Assembly: GCA_016868305.1 (NCBI GenBank)
Contig: VGHK01000019.1
Span: 1 to 42,683, forward strand
Direction: 5' to 3'
DNA from: Betaproteobacteria bacterium
GTDB lineage: Bacteria; Pseudomonadota; Gammaproteobacteria; Burkholderiales; Burkholderiaceae_A
DNA length: 42,683 nt
Part shown: piece after piece, positions 27,755 through 35,620 of the stretch
Position numbering within the stretch: position 1 is the first letter of the stretch
How the letters are laid out: every line of letters begins with the position of its first letter
Notes under the pieces: model-generated
Told to the model about the DNA's origin: nothing
What the model saw: the letters and a program-made list of their open reading frames with translations, nothing else
The model's database searches: none
Made by a program: the position numbers and the translations under genes

Positions 27755-30700
27755 ATGCGCCTTTCTCAGATCTGTATCGAGCGCCCGGTTTTTTCCACCG
27801 TGCTCTCACTTGTTCTGGTTTTGCTTGGACTTGTGAGCTTTGACCGGCTAACGATTCGGGAGTATCCGAAGATCGATGAGCCGGTGGTCACGGTAAGCAC
27901 AAACTACCGCGGTGCCTCCCCCGAGATCATCGAGTCTCAGGTGACCAAGCCCCTTGAAGACTCCATTGCCGGCATCGAGGGCGTTGAAGTCCTTACCTCA
28001 ATCTCTCGGTCGGAGCGCTCGCAGATTACCGTGCGGTTTAACCTGTCCCGAGACCCGGATAGTGCCGCATCAGACGTGCGCGATCGCGTGTCTCGGGTGC
28101 GATCTCGACTGCCAGATGGCGTGGATGAGTCGGTGGTTGCCAAGGTCGAGGCAGATGCCCAGCCGATCATCTGGCTTACCCTCAATAGCCCAAAGCTCTC
28201 TTTAATGGAACTCTCCGATATTGGCAACCGTCTGGTAAAGCCAAGACTGCAGAACCTGCCCGGTGCGGCTGATGTCACGATCTTTGGTGACCGTCGCTAT
28301 GCCATGCGCATCTGGCTCGATCGCGATCGGCTCGCTGCCCAACGGGTCACTGTGCAGGATGTCGAAGACGCCTTGCGCCGTCAGAACGTTGAGATTCCCG
28401 CAGGACGTGTAGAGACCCCTGGCAGAGAGTTCTCTGTTATGGCGCCCACGGACCTGCAGACGCCGCAGGAGTTTGCGGCCATTGTCTTGCGGGCCCCCCA
28501 GGGCACGGGGGCGTTGGTGCGCCTGGGAGATGTTGCGCGGGTGCAGATCGCCCCGCAGGACGAACGACGGGTCGCACGGTTTCGGGGTCGCACGACCGTG
28601 GCGATGGGGGTAATTAAACAGGCGACTGCCAACCCGCTCACCCTGTCTCAGGCCGTGACCGACGCGGTACCGTCCATACAGCGCGACCTGCCGCCTGATG
28701 TGTCCATTGAAATTGCCAACGACAACTCGATCTTTATTGATCGCTCGATCCGTGCGGTGGCAAAGACCATTACCGAGGCGGTGATTCTGGTAGCCCTGGT
28801 GGTCTTTATTTTTCTGCGTTCGCTGCGGGCGTCGATTATTCCCATCGTCACTATTCCGGTCTCGCTGATCTCAGCCTTTACCATCCTCTTTGCACTTGAT
28901 TATTCGATCAATACGCTGACCATGCTGGCGCTCGTGCTTGCCATCGGTCTGGTGGTCGACGACGCCATTGTGGTTCTGGAAAATTCTGCCCACCATGTGG
29001 AGCAGGGTATGTCGCCAGAGCAGGCTGCCTCGCGGAGTATGAAAGAGATCAGCTTTGCGGTGGTCGCCATGACCCTCACCCTTGCGGCGGTGTTTGCCCC
29101 GATGGCCTTCTCAGAGGGAAGAACTGGCCGGCTCTTTACCGAGTTTGCCATGGCCATGGCAGGTGCGGTTCTCATCTCGGGGTTTGTTGCCCTAACCCTC
29201 ACTCCCATGATGTGCAGCCGTCTGCTGCAGTCACCGCAGACGCTGCAGGCAAAGCGGGCGGCCCGGCCGGGTCTGGCTTGGGCCCATCAGGCTGGCGACT
29301 GGTTTGAGCGCGGGTTTCAGGGGGTGGTCACTGCCTACGACCATTTTCTTCCAGGTCTTCTGCATCGTCGCAAGACGGTGCTGCTTGGGGTAGGGCTGGT
29401 GGTCGCTCTGGGCATTGGTCTGTTCGGTACGATCAAAAAAGAACTCTCCCCGTTTGAAGACCGAGGGTTTTTCGTTGTCCCTTTATCCGCGCCGGAGGGC
29501 AGCTCCATCGACTACACGGCCCGCTATGCCCTGCGCATAGAGAAGACCTTCGAAGCGGTGCCTGAGGCAGATAAGTATTTTGTGATTGCTGGCACCCCTA
29601 CGGTAGAGCGTGGCATTGCCTTCTTCCGGCCTGTTCCCTGGGAAGATCGCAGCCGCTCAACCCAACAGATTGCCGCCTCGTTGCAGCCTCAGCTACTGTC
29701 GATACCGGGCATCAATGCCTTTGCCGTGCCCCCCCCTTCGTTCGGTCAAAATATCCGGTCTCGGCCGATTCAGGTGGTGGTTCTCTCTACCGCCCCCATC
29801 GAGCAGCTTGCCGCCGTCACCGAGCAGCTGCGCCGTGAGCTGATCCAGAACCCCATGCTGCAAGGCGTTGAGACCGATCTACAGCTTAATAAGCCTGAGA
29901 TTCGTATCGAGATCGACCGGGAGCGGGCCGCAGACCTTGGCGTACAGGTGGAGTCTATCGGCCGAACGCTTGAGAGCCTTTTGGGTGGGCGGCAGGTAAC
30001 GCGGTTTAAGAAGGGCAACGAACAGTACGACGTGATCGTGCAGCTCGAGCGCCGTGACCGCGACACCCCGCAGGATATTCGCGATATCTATGTCCGCGGC
30101 CGAAATGGGGCGCCCGTGGCGCTTTCCAGTGTCTTGAAGTTCTCCGAGTCGGTAAGCCCGCGCGAGCTGAACCATTTCCTACAGCAGCGTGCAGTGACGA
30201 TTACCGCTGGTCTAGCACCGGGGGTCTCGATCGGCGAGGCGCTTTCCATGGTTGAGGCGCTGGCCCGCGAGAAGCTTCCTGCCGACTATCAGCTCGACTA
30301 CGATGGCCAGTCCCGCGAGTATCGAGAAAGTCAGAGCACCCTTTTGTTTGTCTTCGTGCTGGCACTGGTCTTCATCTTTTTGGTGCTCAGCGCCCAGTTC
30401 GAGAGCTTTCTTCATCCCCTCGTCATCCTGGTAGCAGTGCCCTTGGCCCTTACCGGGGCGCTTTTCACGATCTGGGTTACCAAGGGGTCGCTCAATGTCT
30501 ATTCCCAGATTGGGCTTGTCGCCCTTATCGGCCTGATTGCCAAGAACGGTATTCTGATTGTGGAATTTGCCAATCAGTTGCGGGCTCAGGGCCTAGAGGT
30601 CTATCAGGCAACCCACCGCGCCGCGGTACGAAGGTTTCGGCCGATTCTTATGACCACCATTGCTACAGTCAGTGGGGCCCTTCCCTTGGCCCTGGCCACC

Positions 30701-30853
30701 GGCCCAGGCGCCGAGAGCCGCCGCGAAATTGGCTGGGTGGTGGTGGGTGGCATGAGCCTGGGCACCTTGCTCACCTTGTTCGTTCTGCCTACTATTTACG
30801 CATGGGTAGTCTCTCGCGTCTCGTCGTCCTCGATACCGAAACCACTGGCCTGA
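27755..30853 (+). CDS. RND efflux pump, inner-membrane permease (AcrB/MexF-like, HAE1)
   Basis: Proton-driven drug or solute exporter of 1032 residues. It has a first TM helix RPVFSTVLSLVLVLLGL, a porter domain beginning YPKIDEPVVTVSTNYRGASPE, given here in part (VTVSTNYRGASPE), and TM4 with the proton-relay pair LAIGLVVDDAIVVLEN. The second half has the TM block IGLVALIGLIAKNGILIVEFANQ and RFRPILMTTIAT. Substrate cannot be read from sequence. The last 52 bp overlap the dnaQ start. Co-transcribed with the preceding adaptor. Confidence 0.95.
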   Translation: MRLSQICIERPVFSTVLSLVLVLLGLVSFDRLTIREYPKIDEPVVTVSTNYRGASPEIIESQVTKPLEDSIAGIEGVEVLTSISRSERSQITVRFNLSRDPDSAASDVRDRVSRVRSRLPDGVDESVVAKVEADAQPIIWLTLNSPKLSLMELSDIGNRLVKPRLQNLPGAADVTIFGDRRYAMRIWLDRDRLAAQRVTVQDVEDALRRQNVEIPAGRVETPGREFSVMAPTDLQTPQEFAAIVLRAPQGTGALVRLGDVARVQIAPQDERRVARFRGRTTVAMGVIKQATANPLTLSQAVTDAVPSIQRDLPPDVSIEIANDNSIFIDRSIRAVAKTITEAVILVALVVFIFLRSLRASIIPIVTIPVSLISAFTILFALDYSINTLTMLALVLAIGLVVDDAIVVLENSAHHVEQGMSPEQAASRSMKEISFAVVAMTLTLAAVFAPMAFSEGRTGRLFTEFAMAMAGAVLISGFVALTLTPMMCSRLLQSPQTLQAKRAARPGLAWAHQAGDWFERGFQGVVTAYDHFLPGLLHRRKTVLLGVGLVVALGIGLFGTIKKELSPFEDRGFFVVPLSAPEGSSIDYTARYALRIEKTFEAVPEADKYFVIAGTPTVERGIAFFRPVPWEDRSRSTQQIAASLQPQLLSIPGINAFAVPPPSFGQNIRSRPIQVVVLSTAPIEQLAAVTEQLRRELIQNPMLQGVETDLQLNKPEIRIEIDRERAADLGVQVESIGRTLESLLGGRQVTRFKKGNEQYDVIVQLERRDRDTPQDIRDIYVRGRNGAPVALSSVLKFSESVSPRELNHFLQQRAVTITAGLAPGVSIGEALSMVEALAREKLPADYQLDYDGQSREYRESQSTLLFVFVLALVFIFLVLSAQFESFLHPLVILVAVPLALTGALFTIWVTKGSLNVYSQIGLVALIGLIAKNGILIVEFANQLRAQGLEVYQATHRAAVRRFRPILMTTIATVSGALPLALATGPGAESRREIGWVVVGGMSLGTLLTLFVLPTIYAWVVSRVSSSSIPKPLA

Positions 30854-31524
30854 AGCCCGAAGACGGGCACAGGGTCGTTGAGATCGGCTGCATCGAAATT
30901 CTCGGCCGTCGCCCTTCGGGCCGACGGCTGCACTATTTTCTAAATCCAGAACGAGCCATTGATGATGCGGCCATGCAGGTGCATGGGCTTACCTTAGAGC
31001 GCCTGGCCCATGAACCGGTTTTTGCGCAGATCGCCGAGGCACTTTTGGGATTCTTAAAGGGCGCCTGCCTGGTGATACACAACGCCCCCTTTGACCTGGG
31101 TTTTCTGAATGCGGAGTTCGCTCGTCTGAAGATGCCAAATCTGGCCTTCCATGGCGATATATCTGTGGTGGATAGCCTTGAGATGGCGCGGCAGATGCAC
31201 CCCGGGCAACGAAACTCTCTCGATGCTCTGTGCACGCGTTACAACGTCTCCAATAGCCATCGGCAGTTGCACGGGGCACTGCTTGATGCGGAGTTGCTTG
31301 CAGAGGTGTATCTGGCCATGACCCGCGGGCAGGAGTCTCTGGCCATGGCCACGGCCGACGACGACCCCAGCATGCCGCAGGCCAGCGATCCGGCGTTGCT
31401 ATCGCGGCTACGGGTGGTCAGGCCCTCGCCCGAGGAACTCTCCCAGCACGCGGCCTATCTTCAGGCGCTTGCCCGCGCCTGCCCACAGGGGCCTGTTTGG
31501 AACCGAACGGTGGCGGCTCCATGA
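30802..31524 (+). CDS. dnaQ: DNA polymerase III epsilon subunit (3'-5' proofreading exonuclease)
   Basis: Proofreading exonuclease of the replicative polymerase. ExoI is VVLDTETTGL with D11 and E13, ExoII is HNAPFDLGFLNAEF with D98, and ExoIII-epsilon is HGALLDAELLAEVYL with H157 and D162. The C-terminal 60 residues are the expected variable tail that binds the alpha subunit. 240 residues, like E. coli. The only suitable ATG, at 30802, lies inside the pump gene in another frame (52-bp overlap). Adjacent to rnhA in many proteobacteria; here the pump operon has been inserted between them. Confidence 0.95.
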   Translation: MGSLSRLVVLDTETTGLKPEDGHRVVEIGCIEILGRRPSGRRLHYFLNPERAIDDAAMQVHGLTLERLAHEPVFAQIAEALLGFLKGACLVIHNAPFDLGFLNAEFARLKMPNLAFHGDISVVDSLEMARQMHPGQRNSLDALCTRYNVSNSHRQLHGALLDAELLAEVYLAMTRGQESLAMATADDDPSMPQASDPALLSRLRVVRPSPEELSQHAAYLQALARACPQGPVWNRTVAAP

Positions 31525-31910
31525 TTCTGACGGTCTACCGCTCCGAGCAGGCCTACTCGGTTGCTGCCGAAGAGGTTCTCCGGGTGGTGGCGTCAGCCCA
31601 ATTCGTCCCTGCGTGGCAGGGCCCCGCGGCCTCTGAAAGCGTGTCTGGTCAGCTTGGGTTCGCGCTGGGGCAGCCAGTGCTTGCGTGTGAGCCCGAGGGG
31701 CTGCTGGGAGCAGGCAGGCTTGGCGGTGGGGCGCGCCCAGAGCAGGGGGGTCCGGTATCGCCGCTTCCTGCCCGCCATCTGGTGCTTCTGCAGTCCTGTG
31801 ATGGCGATGTTCGGCACGCGGTCTGGGCCGATGGGCTAGACTGGCAGCCGGGCGAAGAAAGATCGAATCTGGCGCAGTCAATGGGCGCGGATTCGCAGAC
31901 CCTGGGTTAG
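31521..31910 (+). CDS. Small protein, possibly a divergent CheW-like domain
   Basis: 129 residues, starting MILTVYRSEQAYSVAAEEVLR by ATGA overlap with dnaQ (only the first part resembles CheW: a strand, then YSVAAEEVLRVV). LGQPVLACEPEGLLG matches the CheW strand pattern RGxVVPVxDLxxLLG, and HLVLLQSCDGDVRHAVWADGL matches VVxxxGxxVGLLVDxV. The C-terminal strands of CheW are absent and it is 25-40 residues short. This is a guess from hydrophobic pattern, not a recognised homology. It lies 5 bp before a membrane coiled-coil gene. Confidence 0.55.
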   Translation: MILTVYRSEQAYSVAAEEVLRVVASAQFVPAWQGPAASESVSGQLGFALGQPVLACEPEGLLGAGRLGGGARPEQGGPVSPLPARHLVLLQSCDGDVRHAVWADGLDWQPGEERSNLAQSMGADSQTLG

Positions 31911-31915
31911 GGCAG

Positions 31916-32668
31916 ATGGCGGAGCAGAAGGGGCACACGATGGGCTTTTGGGTGACACGGTCTTTGGGAATGGCAGCGGGACTGCTGCTGCTCTTTGCGG
32001 CGCTGGCCTATGCGCTAGACCTGGTATTTCTGCCGCCAACGCCTGGGCAGTCCTCTGACTGGGCACCCCATTGGCGCGCCTATTCGGCGCTGTGGAACTT
32101 TGCCGAGCAGGTGGGCCGATCAGGGCTGCGCGAAGGGTTTTTCCCCTCGGTGATTCGTCGGTTTGATGACGACGGCATGCCCGCATTTTTGCCCTGGGTA
32201 GTGCTTGGTCTGTGCATGGGTATTCTCACTCTGGTGTCTCTTTTTCTCGTGAATGTTATGGGGGGCGAGCCTGCCATGCCCCAGGAGGCCCATAGCCGTG
32301 AGCCTGCGCTTGGCCCTGTTGAACCCCCGCCCGACCAGGGCAGGATTACGCGGGAGCCGCCTCTGCCATTTCCCCCTGTCTCGATTCGGGTGGCGCCTGC
32401 AACCGGTAGCGGTACCTTCACAAGAGGTCTCGAGCAGAAGCTTTATGATTCTGAGCAGGCCTTGGCCCTTGCAACGCAGTCTCTTGAGGACCTGCGACGA
32501 GCTGCCGTAAACCTGGTGCTTGACCCCACGGCGGCCCAGGTGAACCAGGATCTCAAAGAGGTGCACGATGCCCTTGATGAGCTTGAAATGGCATTTGATA
32601 AGCTGCGGGGCCAGCAGCATGCGCTGATGGCCAGTCTAGCGCAGTCCCAGGGGCAGCCATCCCGCTAA
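31916..32668 (+). CDS. Membrane protein with two TM helices and C-terminal coiled coil, unknown
   Basis: A 250-residue protein. TM1 is GMAAGLLLLFAALAYALDLVF (about residues 18-38, 21 residues; described here as a Leu/Ala-rich helix). A periplasmic loop of about 50 residues (SDWAPHWRAYSALW) follows, then TM2 FLPWVVLGLCMGILTLVSLF. After a Pro/Glu-rich cytoplasmic linker, residues 170-245 form a helical heptad-like region (YDSEQALALATQSLEDLRRA and LKEVHDALDELEMAFDKLR) ending in Gln/Ser. The layout is like a small receptor or a scaffold but no HAMP or MCP signature is present. ATG 31916 or 31940. It appears to form an operon with dnaQ and the preceding gene. Confidence 0.7.
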   Translation: MAEQKGHTMGFWVTRSLGMAAGLLLLFAALAYALDLVFLPPTPGQSSDWAPHWRAYSALWNFAEQVGRSGLREGFFPSVIRRFDDDGMPAFLPWVVLGLCMGILTLVSLFLVNVMGGEPAMPQEAHSREPALGPVEPPPDQGRITREPPLPFPPVSIRVAPATGSGTFTRGLEQKLYDSEQALALATQSLEDLRRAAVNLVLDPTAAQVNQDLKEVHDALDELEMAFDKLRGQQHALMASLAQSQGQPSR

Positions 32669-32742
32669 TTTTTGGTCCTAGACCCGCTTTGGCCTGAATT
32701 TTTGTCTGCGTTCCCTAATGGTTGCAAAAGCGTCCATAAAGG

Positions 32743-32761
32743 TTGACACTACAACCTGTCA
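32743..32761 (+). promoter_or_regulatory. TGACA-N8-TGTCA palindrome in the BLUF gene promoter region
   Basis: TTGACA (32743-32748) is a consensus -35-like box. TGACA (32744-32748) and TGTCA (32757-32761) form an 18-bp interrupted palindrome, so an operator could overlap the promoter. A -10 at the right distance is weak; the perfect TATAAT at 32777-32782 is too far (28 bp) and overlaps the ATG. Confidence 0.35.
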
Positions 32762-32780
32762 GGGAGCGCAGAATCATATA

Positions 32781-33233
32781 ATGTCGATCTTGTCCACACT
32801 GGTATACCACAGTCAGGCGGCTGAGCCCTTTAGCGAGGTCGAGCTCCTGTATCTCCTTGCAGCTGCCCGAGCGCGTAATCGCGCCGAGGGTCTTACCGGT
32901 CTCTTGGTCTATGACGAGGGTCACTTTTTTCAGTGGATTGAAGGCCCTCCGCTTTCGCTACAGCGGGTGTGGCATGCCATTCAGAAAGACAGTCGCCACC
33001 AGAATATTCGGGTGATCACAGACTCCGAGATTCCGATCCGGCTCTTTAGCCAATGGCATATGCAGTTTGCCCATCGCGGCGGTGCTGCAGCACTGCATAT
33101 CGATGGCCTGGTAGAGGCGTCTCCCGATGTCTTAGAGGCACTGCGGCAGAACCCCAATCGGGCGCCCGAAATCCTTGCCGAGTTTAGTAGCCTTGGCGCT
33201 GGACCCTTTGCTCGCAGCCTAGAGTTACGGTAA
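32781..33233 (+). CDS. BLUF-domain blue-light photoreceptor
   Basis: A 150-residue short BLUF protein binding FAD. Key residues fit the family: Tyr9 in STLVYHS (AppA Tyr21), Asn33 in ARNRAEGLTGLLVY, and Gln51 in HFFQWIEGP (AppA Gln63), with W92 and M94 in SQWHMQF. The remaining 50 residues are a helical cap with no output domain. No output partner is obvious; neighbours are the membrane coiled-coil protein upstream and a dehalogenase downstream. The start at 32781 gives the usual N-terminus; a GGGAG lies 14 bases upstream, rather far. The stop codon is formed by the first unit of a palindromic repeat (see 33221-33345). Confidence 0.93.
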   Translation: MSILSTLVYHSQAAEPFSEVELLYLLAAARARNRAEGLTGLLVYDEGHFFQWIEGPPLSLQRVWHAIQKDSRHQNIRVITDSEIPIRLFSQWHMQFAHRGGAAALHIDGLVEASPDVLEALRQNPNRAPEILAEFSSLGAGPFARSLELR

Positions 33234-33332
33234 TTACGGTGTAATTACGGTGACAGTTTAATTAATTCCCTTTAATTACGGTGACAGTTTACTTAATTCC
33301 CAGAGGGAATTAAGTAAACTGTCACCGTAATT
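33225..33332. repeat. Cluster of AATTACGGTGACAGTTTAC repeats ending in a perfect 28-bp hairpin
   Basis: A short TTACGGTAA copy makes the BLUF stop. Another partial copy follows. Unit A is 33243-33270. Unit B (33274-33301, differing from A at one base) and its exact reverse complement (33305-33332) form a 28-bp stem with a 3-base loop (AGA). The cluster fills the space between the convergent BLUF and dehalogenase genes. Related copies lie at 35101 and 41723. Confidence 0.95.
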
Positions 33333-33342
33333 TAATTCGTAA

Positions 33343-34023
33343 TTATAGTAAGAGATCGGCCAGGCTTCTGCCTTCGTAGTCAGGTGTGGCGTCGAGCTGC
33401 TCAAGTGGCTGCGACGACCGATTGACCCAGAAGGTCTTAAAGCCAAACCAATGGGCGCCGATCACGTCCCAGCAGTTCGAAGACACCATAAGTACCTCTG
33501 CCGGGGAACAACCAAACCTGTCGCAGACGAGCTGATAGACACTGGCATCGACCTTAAACCGTTTCACGGACTCGGCAGACAAGACCGCATCGAAAAGGCC
33601 ATCCATATTCGCTGACGATACGGCCGATGCCAGCATCTCAGGGCTGCCATTGGAAAGGATACATAGCGAAAGCCCTCGGGCCTTCAGTGTCTGTAACGCA
33701 GCGAGGTTTTCAGGAAAAGCCTTGAGCACCGCGTATTGGTCGAGCAGCCCTTGCTCCTGCGCCGAGGACATTGCCAGGCCCAGAGACTGTGTTGCGAACC
33801 GAAGGCTGTCGATGGTGATCTGCCAGAAAGACTTATAGCGGGTAGGCCCCGCCATTGAGCGCAGGCGCGTGTACTCAATCTGCTTGTCGCGCCATGTTTT
33901 GGCAAGCGCCGCACCCTGGCCGGGCCAGTAGCTTTCGGCCTGGGCGGTTATCGCATAGACGTCAAAGAGGGTGCCATAGGCATCAAAGGCGATTACGCGC
34001 GTACTAGGGTTTGCTTGGTTCAT
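33343..34023 (-). CDS. (S)-2-haloacid dehalogenase, type II (HAD superfamily)
   Basis: Hydrolytic dehalogenase-like HAD enzyme of 226 residues, the normal length. Motif I with the nucleophile is AFDAYGTLFDVYAI (Asp14). The family's substrate helix follows (WRDKQIEYTRLRSM). Motif II is ILSNGSPEML. The lysine is in ESVKRFKVDASVYQLV, and motif III is MVSSNCWDVIGAHWFGF. Real substrate may be a 2-halo acid or another small phosphate-free acid; glycolate is less likely given DAYGTL. Its stop lies at the edge of the repeat cluster. It is divergent from the methionine synthase gene with a 68-bp gap. Confidence 0.88.
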   Translation of the reverse strand: MNQANPSTRVIAFDAYGTLFDVYAITAQAESYWPGQGAALAKTWRDKQIEYTRLRSMAGPTRYKSFWQITIDSLRFATQSLGLAMSSAQEQGLLDQYAVLKAFPENLAALQTLKARGLSLCILSNGSPEMLASAVSSANMDGLFDAVLSAESVKRFKVDASVYQLVCDRFGCSPAEVLMVSSNCWDVIGAHWFGFKTFWVNRSSQPLEQLDATPDYEGRSLADLLL

Positions 34024-34091
34024 GCCCTGAGGATACGGGAAATCGGTTTGAAGCTGGTACCGTATGCCTTATCGCTTTTACGGAGTCATTT

Positions 34092-35111
34092 ATGTTTAGA
34101 ACCGCAATCGCTGGCAGCCTGCCGAAACCGCATTGGCTGGCAGAAACCGAAAAACTCTGGCCGGAGTGGCGCCACGAGGGCCCTGCGCTTGCGCAGGCCA
34201 AAGACGACGCTACCCTCTTGTGGATTAAGGCCCAGGAAGACGCCGGGCTCGATGTCATTGGCGACGGAGAGCAGTCGCGCCAGCACTTTGTGCACGGGTT
34301 TCTGGAGCAGGTTGAGGGCATCGACTTTAAGAACAAGGTAAAGATGGGCATCCGCAACAATCGATATGACGCGATGGTGCCGCAGGTGGTTGCCCCGCTC
34401 AAGCTCAAGGGCCGGGTGCATGCCCGTGAGGCACAGCTTGCGCGAGCCCATACCAAGAAGCTGCTGAAGTTCACGCTGCCCGGCCCAATGACCATCGTCG
34501 ACACGGTGGCCGATCGTTTTTACAACGACCGGGTGAAGATGGCGATGGCCTTTGCTGAACTTCTCAATCAAGAGGCCCTGGCATTGGAGGCCGATGGCGT
34601 GGACATTATTCAGTTTGATGAGCCTGCCTTTAATGTCTATATGCAAGAAGCCGCCGACTGGGGAGTGAAGGCCTTAGAGCGTGCGGCCCAGGGACTGCGG
34701 TGCAAAAAGGCGGTGCATATCTGCTACGGCTACGGCATTCAGGCCAATATCGACTGGAAGCAGACGCTCGGTCATGAATGGCGCCAATACGAGCAGGTAT
34801 TTCCAGCGCTACAGAAAAGCAGCATTGATCAGGTAAGCCTGGAGTGCTTCCATTCTCACGTGCCTATGGACCTTATTCGGCTTCTGGACGGCAAAGAGGT
34901 GATGGTGGGCGTAATCGATGTCGCAAGCGATGTTGTTGAAACCCCCGAGCAGGTTGCCGACACCATCGGCAAGGCCCTGCAGTTCGTACGCAAAGACCGA
35001 CTGATTGCCTGCACCAACTGCGGCCTGGCACCGATGAGCCGTGAGGTAGCGATTGCCAAACTGCAGGCACTCGCCCAAGGCGCAGCGCTCGCCGATCAGA
35101 AATTACGGTAA
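34092..35111 (+). CDS. Folate-independent methionine synthase, MesD-like (core MetE domain only)
   Basis: A 339-residue protein like the C-terminal catalytic half of MetE. Zinc ligands fit: H209 and C211 in VHICYGYG, E251 in SLECFHSH, and C307/C310 in CTNCGLAPM. TAIAGSLPKPHWL at the N-terminus and DGEQSRQHFV near residue 58, with LPGPMTIVDT and IIQFDEPAFNV, fit the MesD group described for Acinetobacter and others rather than full MetE. MesD is known to work with MesX (DUF1852); no such gene is in this window. The start at 34092 fits the family. The last codons and stop (KLR, TAA) come from an AATTACGGTAACAG repeat copy. Confidence 0.85.
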   Translation: MFRTAIAGSLPKPHWLAETEKLWPEWRHEGPALAQAKDDATLLWIKAQEDAGLDVIGDGEQSRQHFVHGFLEQVEGIDFKNKVKMGIRNNRYDAMVPQVVAPLKLKGRVHAREAQLARAHTKKLLKFTLPGPMTIVDTVADRFYNDRVKMAMAFAELLNQEALALEADGVDIIQFDEPAFNVYMQEAADWGVKALERAAQGLRCKKAVHICYGYGIQANIDWKQTLGHEWRQYEQVFPALQKSSIDQVSLECFHSHVPMDLIRLLDGKEVMVGVIDVASDVVETPEQVADTIGKALQFVRKDRLIACTNCGLAPMSREVAIAKLQALAQGAALADQKLR

Positions 35112-35128
35112 CAGTTACTGAATGTGTA
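35101..35128 (+). repeat. Copy of the gene-end repeat overlapping the mesD-like stop
   Basis: AATTACGGTAACAGTTACTG, followed by AATGTG, is a variant of the 33243-33301 unit. The TAA in ACGGTAAC is the stop of the methionine synthase gene. Confidence 0.75.
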
Positions 35129-35488
35129 GCCACCTTAAGTAGTCTTTGGGCTGTTGTGGTCTGTCTGCGTGACTGCACTAAGCCGTTCGCCATGTAATTG
35201 TTTTTAAGGATCGAAATGGCAGCATCGATACGCTGTTGGGCAGTTTTCCTTGCATCGCGCGTCACCCCGAACTGCTGATGGTCAAGGATTATCGCAATCG
35301 AACGCTCGATCAAAGCCCTAATAAAACCTTCGAGCGTTACATGCTGAACATTATGCTGAGCCGAATCAATGCGGATCCCGCCTTACAACGGTCTCGCCGC
35401 TTTGGCAGCAGGGCCAAAAGCATCTCCATTCTTAGCAGTCTTGAGGCGATTCGATAGCGTAAAAACTCCATCCTTCTCGTTCATAACA
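35112..35488. other. Gene-poor stretch after the methionine synthase gene
   Basis: I see no convincing gene. On the minus strand, a stretch at about 35120-35330 could be read as ERSIAIILDHQQFGVTRDAR plus more, but it has no start signal or known motif and may be a decayed coding remnant. This is the left border of the accessory region. Confidence 0.4.
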
Positions 35489-35617
35489 TCACTCTGCGGC
35501 GACGGCGAAGGACCGCAGCCAGGGTTCAAGGTGGCCGATATCAAAGGTGCCAGACTCGAACATCCGCATCATCTCGGCATAGATCTGCTCAGCCACGGTC
35601 AGATAATCGTGAGCCAC
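35489..35617 (-). CDS. Possible 42-residue ORF directly after the RHH antitoxin, unknown
   Basis: A GTG three bases past the antitoxin stop, in the same frame, opens a 42-codon reading: VAHDYLTVAEQIYAEMMRMF, then ESGTFDIGHLEPWLRSFAVA and AE. It is helical and acidic, not a Doc or RelE toxin. It may be a coupled small protein, a remnant, or the extension lost when a repeat-like sequence (CACAGTTTACTTAG on the plus strand) introduced a stop. Low certainty. Confidence 0.3.
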   Translation of the reverse strand: MAHDYLTVAEQIYAEMMRMFESGTFDIGHLEPWLRSFAVAAE

Positions 35618-35620
35618 AGT

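Noticed and set aside
32777-32782. TATAAT as the BLUF -10 box paired with TTGACA at 32743
   Set aside because: Spacing of 28 bp is too long and the box overlaps the start codon.
33221-33345. CRISPR array
   Set aside because: Repeats are few, adjacent and partly inverted with no unique spacers; they form a hairpin instead.
34873-35313. Minus-strand frame of 146 residues beginning with ERSIAIILDHQQ
   Set aside because: Half of it is antisense to the methionine synthase gene; the rest has no recognisable motif or start signal.
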